From: Chromatiales bacterium | Lineage (GTDB): Bacteria; Pseudomonadota; Gammaproteobacteria; Steroidobacterales; GCA-2729495 | Direction of reading: 5' to 3' | Length of the DNA: 64,000 bases | Assembly (NCBI GenBank): GCA_016789885.1 | Contig: JAEUPZ010000028.1 | Location: 1 to 64,000 of the forward strand | Shown here: positions 25,201 to 32,769 of the stretch, piece by piece | Layout: each line of letters begins with the position of its first letter | Numbering within the stretch: the stretch's first letter is position 1 | Notes under the pieces: model-generated | The model's input: only the letters and a program-made list of their open reading frames with translations | What the model was told of the DNA's origin: nothing | Database searches by the model: none | Position numbers and translations under genes: made by a program

Positions 25201-25449
25201 GGTGGCGTCCGAGATCATGTACTTCATGTTCTGGACGCCGTTGATCGACCGCTCGAGGGGGATCAGCACCGACTGCTCGAGCACCTTCGCGCTGGCGCCG
25301 GGGTAGGCGATGCTGACCATCACCACCGGCGGCGCCACCGAAGGGAACTGCGATACCGGCAGCGTGACGATGGCCAGCCCGCCGAGGAACATCAGGATCA
25401 GCGAGATGACGATGGCCAGCGCCGGCCGGTGCAGGATTTTGGTGAACAT
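22279..25449 (-). CDS. RND efflux permease (HAE1 family)
   Basis: A 1056-residue inner-membrane proton/drug antiporter with two homologous halves, each a six-helix bundle plus a large periplasmic loop. The start is typical (MFTKILHRPALAIVISLILM). The TM4 motif reads VVDNAIVVVEAVHAKM: Asp409 is kept but Asn410 replaces the second aspartate of the usual DD pair. The TM10 lysine of the relay is present (LVGLLGKNAILIVEF). It ends two bases before the outer-membrane factor gene and begins 11 bases after the adaptor stop. Substrates are unknown. Confidence 0.95.
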   Translation of the reverse strand: MFTKILHRPALAIVISLILMFLGGLAIVTLPVSQFPSVAPPVVMVSIAYPGASAKVLEQSVLIPLERSINGVQNMKYMISDATSAGEATIQVIFEQGTDPDQAVVNVNNRVNQVKMLLPELVQREGILVNIVQAQMLMYINLYSTRDDADMQFLFNYAGVNLLPEIKRIRGVGSAQILGSRQYAMRVWLKPDRMRAYGISTEEVMKALAEQSVIGSPGRLGLATGKTSQSLEYVLTYQGRYNTPEQYGEIILRATDRGELLRLRDVARVELGSEFYDIYSNLDGHPSAAIVLKQSYGSNAREVIDRVKEKLEEARRESFPPGMDYEISYDVSGFLDASIEKVLGTLVEAFVLVALVVFVFLGDWRSTLIPVLAVPVSLVGTFFFMQQFGVNINLITLFALVLAIGIVVDNAIVVVEAVHAKMHDAGVGPYRATREVMHEISGAIIAITLVMTAVFVPVTFMTGPVGIFYRQFSVTMAVAIILSGLVALTLTPVLCAMILRRPSAHGAPWGPLGRALAAFSAAFDRLTERYVAVLRRLVPRRGLTLGVLALCGGAIGLLGSQLPSGFIPNEDQGLIYAIIQTPPGSTLERTYAKSRELQAVAEEIPGIQSVSALAGYEILTEGRGSNAGTCLINLKPWSEREASVDEVIAELEEKAREIPGATIEFFAPPAVPGYGAAGGFSLRLVDKTNTGDYDRLGDINAEFMAALRQRPELRGLFTFFSAEYPQYELVIDNQVAMQKGVSIAKAMDNLGILIGSTYEQGFIRFGQFFKVYVQAEPEYRSGPDDLDQLYVENDRGDMVPYSAFMSLRKQQGLNEITRYNAYPSSAIQGAPAMGYSSGDAIAAIQEVAARVLPPGYDIDWAGLSLDEVRRGNESLYIFVIVLVFVYLVLVGQYESFLLPLAVIISLPVGVLGSFVLLRLMGLENDIYAQVGLIMLVGLLGKNAILIVEFAVQRRQQGQGVLDAAIEGARVRFRPILMTSFAFIAGLLPLVVATGAGAIGNRTIGASSAGGMLVGTLVGVIIVPALYYIVGTLSAGHPLIRDEHDSPLTEVIEYGDR

Positions 25450-25460
25450 GGCGCGGGCTC

Positions 25461-26594
25461 CTACTCGGCCGGCAGCTTGAGGTTGGCGAAGGCCTGGTCG
25501 GGGCAGACGAGGTCGTAGGTGACCTGCTGGCCGTCGTGCACCTGCCGCAGCCCCTCGATCAGCACGATGTCGTCGTCACCGAGCCCCTGGTCGACGATGA
25601 AGAGGTCCTCGACGCCCTCCCGCACCGCGACCCGGCGCTGGCTGACCTTGCCGTCGGCCCCGACCACGTAGACGTAGTTGTGGTCGAGCACCTCGAAGGT
25701 CGACTTCTGCGGCATGAGCAGCGCGCCCGGCACCGGCGTCTCCATGACGAGGTTGCAGGTCTGGCCATGACGCAGCAGGCCGTCGGGATTGGGAAAGTCG
25801 GCGCGGAACGGGATCGTCCCGGTGTCGCTGTTGAAGTCGGCCTCGATGACGGTGACCACGCCGGGCTCGGCGAACAGCCGGCCGTTGGCCATCCGCAGGC
25901 GGACCGGGCGCGAGCGCTCCCCGGCCGGGCGGGTCGCGTAGTCGAGGTACTCCGCCTCCGGCACGTTGAAGTAGACCCACATCCGGCGGTTGTCATCGAG
26001 CGTGGTCAGGAACTCGCCCTCCTCCACGAGGCTGCCCTCGCGGACGTTCAGGCGGTCCATCAGGCCGTCGAAGGGCGCCTTGATCTCGGTGAAGCCGAGG
26101 TGGGCCGCCGCCAGCTGCTCCTCGGCCTGGGCCTTGCGGTAGCGCGCCTCGACGAGGGCCAGCTCGCTCGCCGAGACGACGTTGCCATCGGCCAGCAGCT
26201 TCGTGTTCTCGTACTCGACCCGGGCCGCCGCGACCTCGGCGCTGGCACGCTGGAGCTCCGCCTGGTAGGTCAGCGGCTGGATCTTGAACATCAGCTGGCC
26301 GGCGCGGACCGTCTGGCCCTCGTTGACGGCGACGCGCTCGATGTAGCCGCGCTCGAGGGCGCGGACGTCGATGTGGCGGCTGGCCTGCACCTGGCAGACA
26401 TAGTCGCGCGTCACCGAGACGTCCCGCCGCAGCGGGTGGCTCGCGACGAGCCGGTGGGCCTCGGCTTCGGCGCCTGCGTGCTTCGACTGGCAGCCGGCCA
26501 GCGCCACGGCCAGCAGCAGGAGGGCCGCCGCCAGCGGGCGGGCGCCCCGGGGGTACGTGCGGTTGCGGCGTGCGTCGGTCGATTCGGTGGGCAT
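25461..26594 (-). CDS. RND periplasmic adaptor lipoprotein
   Basis: A 377-residue adaptor and first gene of the complete tripartite operon. ATG 26594 is preceded by GAGGATCTCC. The signal peptide ends in ALAGC (Cys35). Lipoyl halves lie at NEGQTVRAGQLMFKI and IKAPFDGLMDRLNVREGSLVEEG, with an alpha-hairpin between. The barrel and membrane-proximal domains follow (MWVYFNVPEAEYLDYA, then GTIPFRADFPNPDGLLRHGQ). The sequence resembles the MexE/AcrA branch. The sequence before it holds no regulator gene, so any repressor is encoded elsewhere. Confidence 0.95.
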   Translation of the reverse strand: MPTESTDARRNRTYPRGARPLAAALLLLAVALAGCQSKHAGAEAEAHRLVASHPLRRDVSVTRDYVCQVQASRHIDVRALERGYIERVAVNEGQTVRAGQLMFKIQPLTYQAELQRASAEVAAARVEYENTKLLADGNVVSASELALVEARYRKAQAEEQLAAAHLGFTEIKAPFDGLMDRLNVREGSLVEEGEFLTTLDDNRRMWVYFNVPEAEYLDYATRPAGERSRPVRLRMANGRLFAEPGVVTVIEADFNSDTGTIPFRADFPNPDGLLRHGQTCNLVMETPVPGALLMPQKSTFEVLDHNYVYVVGADGKVSQRRVAVREGVEDLFIVDQGLGDDDIVLIEGLRQVHDGQQVTYDLVCPDQAFANLKLPAE

Positions 26595-26806
26595 GGAGAT
26601 CCTCGGCAGTCGGGCACAGGATCCTCGCCGCCCGGGCGCAAGCGCAGCCGGGCGGACGGCGCACGGCTTCCACCGCCGCAGACACACTGCGACGGGTGGC
26701 GGGCCAGTGCGGCCGGCAGCTCGCGGACGGGACGCAGGGGCGCCCCGGCAGCGGGCCAGGAGGCGTCGTTACGGGAAAGGGACGGACCGCAGGCTGCGGT
26801 CAGGAA

Positions 26807-27154
26807 TCAGGCGCGGGACGGAGGTCCGCGGGCCGGGGGGATGGCGCGCAGCGCTGGCCGCAGCGGATCGGCGCGCGTCGGCTCGATGGGGGATGCATGG
26901 CGCGGCAGGGCCGCCGCGCTGGTGACGGCCGCCACGAGCGCGGGGCCATCATCGATGCCGTGGGGACCGCCGGCGACGACGCTCAGGGACGGATTGCCCA
27001 GCTCGCCGGCCTCGATGGCGCCGTCCTCGCTGCCGGCCATGCGCGGACCCGCAGTCTCCGCCACGCCGGCAAACACCAGCAGCGCGAGATAGGTCAGGCC
27101 GAAGAGCGCAGCGCGCCGGAAGAGGCGCGCCGGGCGGGACAGGAGGGGCAACAT
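26807..27154 (-). CDS. small hypothetical protein with N-terminal membrane segment
   Basis: A frame of about 115 residues with a basic start and a hydrophobic stretch (LFGLTYLALLVFAGVAETAG, residues 17-36) that could be a signal peptide or anchor, followed by a Pro/Ala-rich, weakly structured tail. I recognise no family. ATG 27154 or GTG 27160 could start it. In GC-rich DNA such frames can arise by chance. If it is not real, 26595-27248 is a 650-base region without a gene, containing the promoter of the RND operon. Confidence 0.35.
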   Translation of the reverse strand: MLPLLSRPARLFRRAALFGLTYLALLVFAGVAETAGPRMAGSEDGAIEAGELGNPSLSVVAGGPHGIDDGPALVAAVTSAAALPRHASPIEPTRADPLRPALRAIPPARGPPSRA

Positions 27155-27248
27155 CGGCACTTACGCTAGCACGGCCCATCGGCGGCCAGCAATGCGGCTT
27201 GTCACGATGCCGGGCGCACGGAGGGGCCCGCCAGCCGGCGCGGATGCA

Positions 27249-28130
27249 TCAGACCGGCAGTTCCGCAAACTGCGGCAGCGCATCCGCGATGGCGTACCAG
27301 TTGGCCCGGGAGGCGGCAAAGATGTGCGCCTGGGGCGCCATGCCGGGATCGTCGTCGAGGCCACCGGCGGGGATCACCGCGCCGTTGATCTGGGGCGAGC
27401 GCCGGGCCACGTCGCTGCCGCAGGCCGTGCAGAACGCCACGCCGAAGCGCTGGGCCTCCGGGAGCCGGTACTCGCGCACCAGCGCCTCGCCGCGGCTGTA
27501 GCGGAACCCCTCGAGGGGCACGAACAGGTTCGTCGCGTGGGCGGCGCTGCGGGCCCGGCGGCAGCGCGAACAGTGGCAGTTGTACATGCGCAGCGGCGCG
27601 CCGCTGTACTCGTAGGCCACCCGTCCGCAGGCGCAGCTGCCGCCGCGGCAGCCGGGGCTGCGCGCCGGCGGCACGGGGCCGTCGATGGGGACCGGCGGCT
27701 CGCCGGGCGGCGCGTTCCCTTCCATGCCCGGCAGGAAGGTCGCGTGCTGCGGCAGGCCGTCGGCCAGCGTGAGCCACGGCACCTTCGAGCGCACGAACAT
27801 GTGGAACTCCGGGCGCACCGGCAGGTCGTCGACGAGGTTGCCGGCGGGCCCGGCCACCATGCCCTGCTCCGGCATGGCCGTCCACGCCACCGACCCGCAG
27901 GTGCGGCACCAGGGCCGGTACCAGCCGGGCGACGTCTGGTAGCGCCCGAGCTGGTCCTCGCCGGCGGTGTAGCGGAAGCCATCGAGCGGCGCGGCCACCC
28001 AGGTGGCGAACACGGCACCGTGGTGCTTGCGGCAGATGGTGCAGTGGCAGTGGGCCATGAACTGCAGCGGCGCGGCCACCTGCCAGCGCACCGCCCCGCA
28101 CAGACACTGGCCGTGGTACAGCTCGGTCAT
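27249..28130 (-). CDS. GFA family protein with two tandem GFA/CENP-V domains
   Basis: A 293-residue cytoplasmic protein built from two copies of the zinc-binding GFA fold. Copy one has QCLCGAVRW (8-16), HCHCTICRKHHG and CRTCGSVAW. Copy two has GSCACGRVAYEY (near 165), NCHCSRCRRA and CTACGSDVA. Each copy keeps the Cys sets that bind zinc in glutathione-dependent formaldehyde-activating enzyme. Single-domain members are about 130-160 residues, so this is a fused duplication. The substrate is unknown. Confidence 0.92.
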   Translation of the reverse strand: MTELYHGQCLCGAVRWQVAAPLQFMAHCHCTICRKHHGAVFATWVAAPLDGFRYTAGEDQLGRYQTSPGWYRPWCRTCGSVAWTAMPEQGMVAGPAGNLVDDLPVRPEFHMFVRSKVPWLTLADGLPQHATFLPGMEGNAPPGEPPVPIDGPVPPARSPGCRGGSCACGRVAYEYSGAPLRMYNCHCSRCRRARSAAHATNLFVPLEGFRYSRGEALVREYRLPEAQRFGVAFCTACGSDVARRSPQINGAVIPAGGLDDDPGMAPQAHIFAASRANWYAIADALPQFAELPV

Positions 28131-28342
28131 CCCCCGAGTGTAGTGCCGTCGCGCCGCGCGGGCGAGCGGCGGGCCAGGCGGGCCGCCAGCGGCAGTGTCG
28201 CGAGCGGGTGGTGGCCGGTCTCCCGCCGCGCTGGGCCAGCCGGCACCGGGACAGCGTGGTCCGGCGGCAGCCGCGGGGAGTCCCGTCGCCCGCCGACGGG
28301 TCTACACTCGGCGGCAGGACCAGCAACTCCGGGGGGAGTGTC

Positions 28343-29407
28343 ATGTCTTTCGCCACCGTCACCGGCCGGCGCCAGCGCGCCGGCCTCGCCATCCTGATCA
28401 CCGCCACACTGCTGCCTGGCATGCCGGCCGCACGGGCCGACGACCCGGCGCCGGTGGACCACTCGGCCCATGCCGGTCACGGCGGTCACGAGATGTCCGC
28501 CGGGGATCTCGCCACCCTGCGCCGCAAGATTCCGCTGTACCAGCAGTACACGGACGAGCAGATCAACCAGGGCATGGCGCGCATGGTCGACCTCGATCTG
28601 TACGTCAGCCCGGCCGGCGTACGCAACGAGGTGGGCGTACTGGCGCTCGGCCACGGCTACAAGGAGCCGGGCAACACGTTCTTCCGCAACGCCTTCACGC
28701 CGATCGGCGGCCAGTACCCCACCGCGGCCGGCCTCGGCATGGCCATGATGGGCTCGGGACACATCCAGAAGGCCGTGGACGGGCTCGTCGCCGCCGGCGC
28801 GCGCACCATCGTCGCCGTGCCAACGGAGATCGGCGACGACACCTCGCTGATCCGCCAGTGGCGCTACATCTTCGGCCTGTCCGACGACTCCGCCTATCTC
28901 GACGTGCCGCGCGTGAAGTCGCCGGCCCGGATCATCCTCACCAAGACGCCCACCACCAGTCCCATCGTCGGTGACATCCTGGCCGACTACGCCAAGGGCG
29001 CCGTGCGGGATCCGCAGAAGGAGGTCGCGCTGCTGGTCGTCCACGGACCGGAGGAAGCGGACGACAACGCAAAGCTCCTCGCCATCCTCAAGGGCCATGC
29101 GGCGAAGATCCAGGCAGCCACCGGCCTGCGGGAAGTGAAGTACGACTCGCTGCAGGACGACGCCCCGACGGCCATCCGCGCCGCCAACGTCAACCGCATG
29201 CGCGAGTGGATCAGCGCCCACTCGGCCCAGGGCCACCGCGTCATCGTGCTCCAGTGCATCATGACCGGCCAGGGCGGCGTCACCGGGCGGCTCCGTCGTG
29301 ACTTCGACGGGCTGAGCTACGACCTCGTCGACAAGGGACTCGTCGAGCACACCCTCTTCGACCAGTGGATCCGGTCCACCGTCAGCGGGGCACTGGAGCA
29401 GACCTGA
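28343..29407 (+). CDS. exported CbiX/sirohydrochlorin-chelatase-like protein
   Basis: A 354-residue protein with a signal peptide (cleavage near ARADD, residue 32) and a His-rich linker (DHSAHAGHGGHE, 39-50). Two related halves follow, each opening with the strand-His-Gly pattern of class II chelatases: VLALGHGYKEPG (His104) and VALLVVHGPEEAD (His234). AVDGLVAAGARTIVAVP resembles the CbiX helix-strand that follows the active site. CbiX/SirB chelatases are cytoplasmic, so an exported version with a metal-binding leader is unusual and may handle metals rather than tetrapyrroles. A GGGGGGAG site precedes ATG 28343. Confidence 0.65.
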   Translation: MSFATVTGRRQRAGLAILITATLLPGMPAARADDPAPVDHSAHAGHGGHEMSAGDLATLRRKIPLYQQYTDEQINQGMARMVDLDLYVSPAGVRNEVGVLALGHGYKEPGNTFFRNAFTPIGGQYPTAAGLGMAMMGSGHIQKAVDGLVAAGARTIVAVPTEIGDDTSLIRQWRYIFGLSDDSAYLDVPRVKSPARIILTKTPTTSPIVGDILADYAKGAVRDPQKEVALLVVHGPEEADDNAKLLAILKGHAAKIQAATGLREVKYDSLQDDAPTAIRAANVNRMREWISAHSAQGHRVIVLQCIMTGQGGVTGRLRRDFDGLSYDLVDKGLVEHTLFDQWIRSTVSGALEQT

Positions 29408-29420
29408 GGGACGATGCGCC

Positions 29421-29481
29421 CTTCGGCGCGCCGAAGCCGGGGTCAGGTTGATGCGAGCGCACCCGCCGGTCAGCCGGCGGG
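29421..29481. terminator. two hairpins between convergent genes
   Basis: CTTCGGCG/CGCCGAAG (29421-29436, a perfect 16-base palindrome) and CCCGCCGG-TCAG-CCGGCGGG (29462-29481, which covers the stop of the minus-strand lipoprotein gene) lie in the convergent gap. They probably end both transcripts. Neither has a T-run. Confidence 0.5.
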
Positions 29482-30291
29482 CGTGGGCATCACCGGCGCA
29501 CCGTCGGCCGAGGTGATGACGGTGCCGGGCTCCAGGACACCGGTGGCCAGCGCCTTGATGTACTCGCTGGTGGCGGTGTGGCAGTAGTGCTGGCCCTGCA
29601 CCTGCCAGGGCAGGAAGCGGGTGATCCAGCTGTCGTAGTCCTGGAAGAGCCCGGGCGAGCTCAGGTGCACGGCACCGCCCTCGCCGACGTAGCTCAGGGC
29701 GAAGTCGCCGAGGTACGCCTGCCCGGTGAGGTAGGGCTCGTTCTCGTCGAGCACGAAGGCAGCCGCCCGGTCAGCGGCCTCGCCGAGCCCGGCGGCCCGC
29801 AGCTCGGCGACGGCGCGGTCCCGGGCCCGGCCCGTCAGCGCGGCACACCAGCGCTGCTCGCCGGCAGCCTCGGGTCCGTAGACGCCCCGCAGGTGTGCGG
29901 CCGACTTCACCTTGCACGACACGACGATGGGCAGGGCCCCCGCGTAGGTCACGACCTGGTAGATGCGGTGCGGATTCGCGGCCGACTTGGAGTGCCGGTA
30001 CGACGGCATGTCGGTAAAGACGGTGTTCTCGCCCGTGAGCGTGGTACCGGCGAGGATCTGCTGGGCAGCACTGCAGTACTCCGCCGATTCCGGTGCCGGC
30101 AGGGCCACGGTGGCGATGTCGTCGAGGCGCGCCACGCGCGGGGCGATCGGTCCGGGCACCGCATCCGGCGGCTCGCCGGCGCAGCCGGCCAGCAGTGCCG
30201 CCAGGGCGAGGATCGCGACCGGACCGCCGCCATGCTGCGTCCGTCGCGCGGCCCGTTCCCCGTTGCCAGCCGCGGGATTTCCGGTATTCAT
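29470..30291 (-). CDS. hypothetical lipoprotein
   Basis: A 273-residue protein with an unusually long basic N-region before a lipoprotein signal ending LLAGC (Cys37). The body has four or five cysteines (including SCKVK, RWCAAL and HYCHT) that could form disulfides, and a YLTGQAYLGDFALSYVGEGG beta segment. I recognise no family. ATG 30291 is chosen because AAAGGA lies six bases upstream; ATG 30297 would place the ribosome site too close. It is a single-gene unit facing the ceramidase operon end-on. Confidence 0.8.
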   Translation of the reverse strand: MNTGNPAAGNGERAARRTQHGGGPVAILALAALLAGCAGEPPDAVPGPIAPRVARLDDIATVALPAPESAEYCSAAQQILAGTTLTGENTVFTDMPSYRHSKSAANPHRIYQVVTYAGALPIVVSCKVKSAAHLRGVYGPEAAGEQRWCAALTGRARDRAVAELRAAGLGEAADRAAAFVLDENEPYLTGQAYLGDFALSYVGEGGAVHLSSPGLFQDYDSWITRFLPWQVQGQHYCHTATSEYIKALATGVLEPGTVITSADGAPVMPTPAG

Positions 30292-30385
30292 CAGCATTCC
30301 TTTCTCACCCTGTTCAGTCACCGGACCGCCGGCACCACCGCCGGTGGCGCCGCAGCCGCCCCGGAACGCCCCGCCTGCGCGGCCA

Positions 30386-31192
30386 TCAACGCTGCACCTC
30401 GCGCCCCTGGTCCACCAGCCGGCGTCGCACCAGCATGCGACAGGCGACGAAGCCGCCCACCGCCGCCGCGACGTGCTTCAGCGAGTGCCCGCTCACGAGG
30501 TGGCCCAGGGCCAGCACCTGTTCGTCGAAGGTTTCCAGCAGCTTCGCGAGCACGTACCAGCCGAAGATGAAGTAGAGATCGTTCCCGCGCGTGTAGCGCG
30601 AGTGCTTGAGGACGGCCATCAGCAGCAGCACGATGACCGAGTAGCCCTGCAGGATGCCGTAGGGCAGGACGTTGCCCGCCCCGGCCCGCTCGGTGGCGAT
30701 CCAGTAGATGACCGAGGCCGCACCCACCAGCAGCATCGGCACGAGCAGGCGCAGGCCTGCCCGGACGCTGATGCGGTCGACGACCTGGCTCGCGACCAGC
30801 GCCATGAAGGCCACGGTCATGGGCAGCCGGTCCCAGAACAGCGTCTCGTTGTCCGGCGACAGGTGGTACCAGGCAGACCCCGCCGCCGTCAGCAGGACGC
30901 CGAGGAAAAACACGGCCCAGGGCCAGCGCTCCGCCGGGGACTCGAGCACGGCGCGGCCCGAGAGCACGACGAAGAGCCCGGCAAGGCCCGCCAGCAGGAA
31001 GGCGGCGTTCGTAACGACGTCGAGGAAGTTCTCGACGCCGAAGGCGTCGCGCTGGTCGGCGAAGTCGTGGTAATCGAGCGGCTGCGGCATCGGCGGCAGC
31101 AGGAAGGCCGCCGCCAGCGCCAGCAGCGTAAAGCCGACGACGAACGCGGTACCCCGGCTCACGGCGTGCGTGCTGCCCTGGCGGTCCGTCAC
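30386..31192 (-). CDS. ceramidase-superfamily (CREST) membrane amidase
   Basis: A 268-residue, seven-helix membrane protein. The alkaline-ceramidase zinc site is complete with correct spacing: Ser106 and His110 in GSAWYH, Asp121 eleven residues later in DRLPM, and His236 and His240 in GHSLKH. This matches Ser77, His81, Asp92, His217 and His221 of human ACER3. The N-terminal VENFLDVVTNAAFLLAG parallels the ACER EPxNTxSN region. A lipid amide such as ceramide or an N-acyl amino acid is the expected substrate; this is inferred. The start is GTG 31192, overlapping the upstream hydrolase by GTGA. It is the last gene of a four-gene coupled operon. Confidence 0.85.
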   Translation of the reverse strand: MTDRQGSTHAVSRGTAFVVGFTLLALAAAFLLPPMPQPLDYHDFADQRDAFGVENFLDVVTNAAFLLAGLAGLFVVLSGRAVLESPAERWPWAVFFLGVLLTAAGSAWYHLSPDNETLFWDRLPMTVAFMALVASQVVDRISVRAGLRLLVPMLLVGAASVIYWIATERAGAGNVLPYGILQGYSVIVLLLMAVLKHSRYTRGNDLYFIFGWYVLAKLLETFDEQVLALGHLVSGHSLKHVAAAVGGFVACRMLVRRRLVDQGREVQR

Positions 31193-32769
31193 GGTCCCGC
31201 GAACGACTGCGCTTCGCCTTCCGCCGGCGCGAAGGTCGACAGCAGCGCCTCGAGCCTGACCGGCAGCCCGGCCGGCGGGGTCGCGACGATGCCCCGACCG
31301 CTGCCGGCGGGCAGCGCCTCGATGCCCTCCTCGACCCGCGCCAGCAGGTACGGGAAGAACGGGTTCGAGGGCAGCCGGGTGAGGAAGTCCTGGTCGACGA
31401 TCAGCGCGCCACGCTCGCCGCGGGCCTCGAGCGTGCCGAGGCTCAGCCCGAACTCCGTGCGGCGCGCCGGGTCTGGCTCCGTGCCGTAGAGCGGGTCGTC
31501 CGGCGGAATCGGGATCGCCAGGTGCGACAGCGAAAAGATGCCCGCCGGATACTCGAGGCCGAGGGGCTTTTCGGTGGCCTGCACCTCGCCCGGGGCGATG
31601 CTCCGCTCCACGGTGGCGCCCGTGCCGTCGCCGGCATTCTGGATGGCCGTGAAGCGGTAGGGCTGCGGCGTGGTGGGCGTGAGCTGGTCGAGTGCCACGT
31701 AGGACGAGGGCCGGAGCAGCGGCCCGAACTTGACCGTGCGGTTCACGTCGAACAGCACGATCTCGCTGCCGTTGTCCGGCAGGAAGGCGTACAGCGCCGT
31801 GAGGATGGCCGGCGTGCTCACGGTGAAGTCGATCACCGACTGGAAGGTCAGCACCGGCGGCATCGCCGCGAGCTGGCCGTCGCCCGCCAGGCGCTGGATC
31901 TGCGCCTGCAGCGCGTCGGTCAGCCGGTAGGACTGGCGCGCCCCGTTCACGGGAAACGAGTTGTACTTGAACGGGTTGAACTCCGGGACGTTGCTGAGCC
32001 ACGCGGCCTTGGCGAAGGCCGGCAGCAGCGCCGGCAGGCCCGCAAGCCCGGCGAAGCGGGCAAAGCGCGTGATGCCGATCATCGGCGTCAGCAGCACGAG
32101 CCGGTCGGCGCGCGGCAGCTGCGGGTCCTCGATGGCATCGAGGGAGTACTTCACGGCCAGCGCACCGCCGTTCGAGAACCCGACCAGGTGCAGCGGCGCC
32201 GGCGCCGGCACCCGGCGGCGGGCCTCGCGCACGGCGAGCCGCGTGGCTGCCGCCCAGTCTTCCCAGCGGACGTCGGTGAGCGCTGCCGGAACGGTGCCGT
32301 GGCCCGGGATGCGGATGCCGATGGCGACGAAGCCACGCTCGGCGTAGCGCTGCGCGATGTGGCGCAGGCTGTACGGCGAGTCGGTGAGGCCATGCAGCAG
32401 GATCACGGCCCCCCTCGGGGGCGACGCCGGCTCGATGACGTAGCTGCGGTTCCAGTCCCGGGCGAACCGCGGCGGGAAGACCGGACTGCCCTCGAAGTAG
32501 CGGTTGTAGGGCACGCGGGCGTCCGCATCGAGCTTCTGCGTGACGTTGTCGCGCACGGCGTCGAAGATCGCCTGCTCCTGGTCGAGGTAGCGCCCCCAGT
32601 CGGCGGCATCGAGCTCATCGGCCCGCAGCTCGACGGGCACGAAGGTGTGCCAGGGCTCCAGCGGCGGGTCCTGCAGGGTGCGCCAGGACCGTACCGCCAG
32701 GGCACCCGCGCCCACCAGCAGCAGGGCGATCAGCAGCCGGCCCGTCAGTCTCTTCATCTGTCTGGTCAT
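31189..32769 (-). CDS. membrane-anchored alpha/beta hydrolase
   Basis: A 526-residue protein with an N-terminal membrane anchor (about 8-26) and a periplasmic alpha/beta-hydrolase domain. The oxyanion loop is ILLHGLTDSPYS (His126-Gly127), and the nucleophile elbow is GFSNGG (Ser199). Long insertions after the elbow (about 215-330) form a lid-like region, as in lipases. The C-terminal SHLAIPIPPDDPLYG region should hold the catalytic His. It overlaps the gene before it (ATGA, 32766-32769) and the ceramidase-like gene after it (GTGA, 31189-31192), so the four products are made together. Confidence 0.88.
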   Translation of the reverse strand: MTRQMKRLTGRLLIALLLVGAGALAVRSWRTLQDPPLEPWHTFVPVELRADELDAADWGRYLDQEQAIFDAVRDNVTQKLDADARVPYNRYFEGSPVFPPRFARDWNRSYVIEPASPPRGAVILLHGLTDSPYSLRHIAQRYAERGFVAIGIRIPGHGTVPAALTDVRWEDWAAATRLAVREARRRVPAPAPLHLVGFSNGGALAVKYSLDAIEDPQLPRADRLVLLTPMIGITRFARFAGLAGLPALLPAFAKAAWLSNVPEFNPFKYNSFPVNGARQSYRLTDALQAQIQRLAGDGQLAAMPPVLTFQSVIDFTVSTPAILTALYAFLPDNGSEIVLFDVNRTVKFGPLLRPSSYVALDQLTPTTPQPYRFTAIQNAGDGTGATVERSIAPGEVQATEKPLGLEYPAGIFSLSHLAIPIPPDDPLYGTEPDPARRTEFGLSLGTLEARGERGALIVDQDFLTRLPSNPFFPYLLARVEEGIEALPAGSGRGIVATPPAGLPVRLEALLSTFAPAEGEAQSFAGP

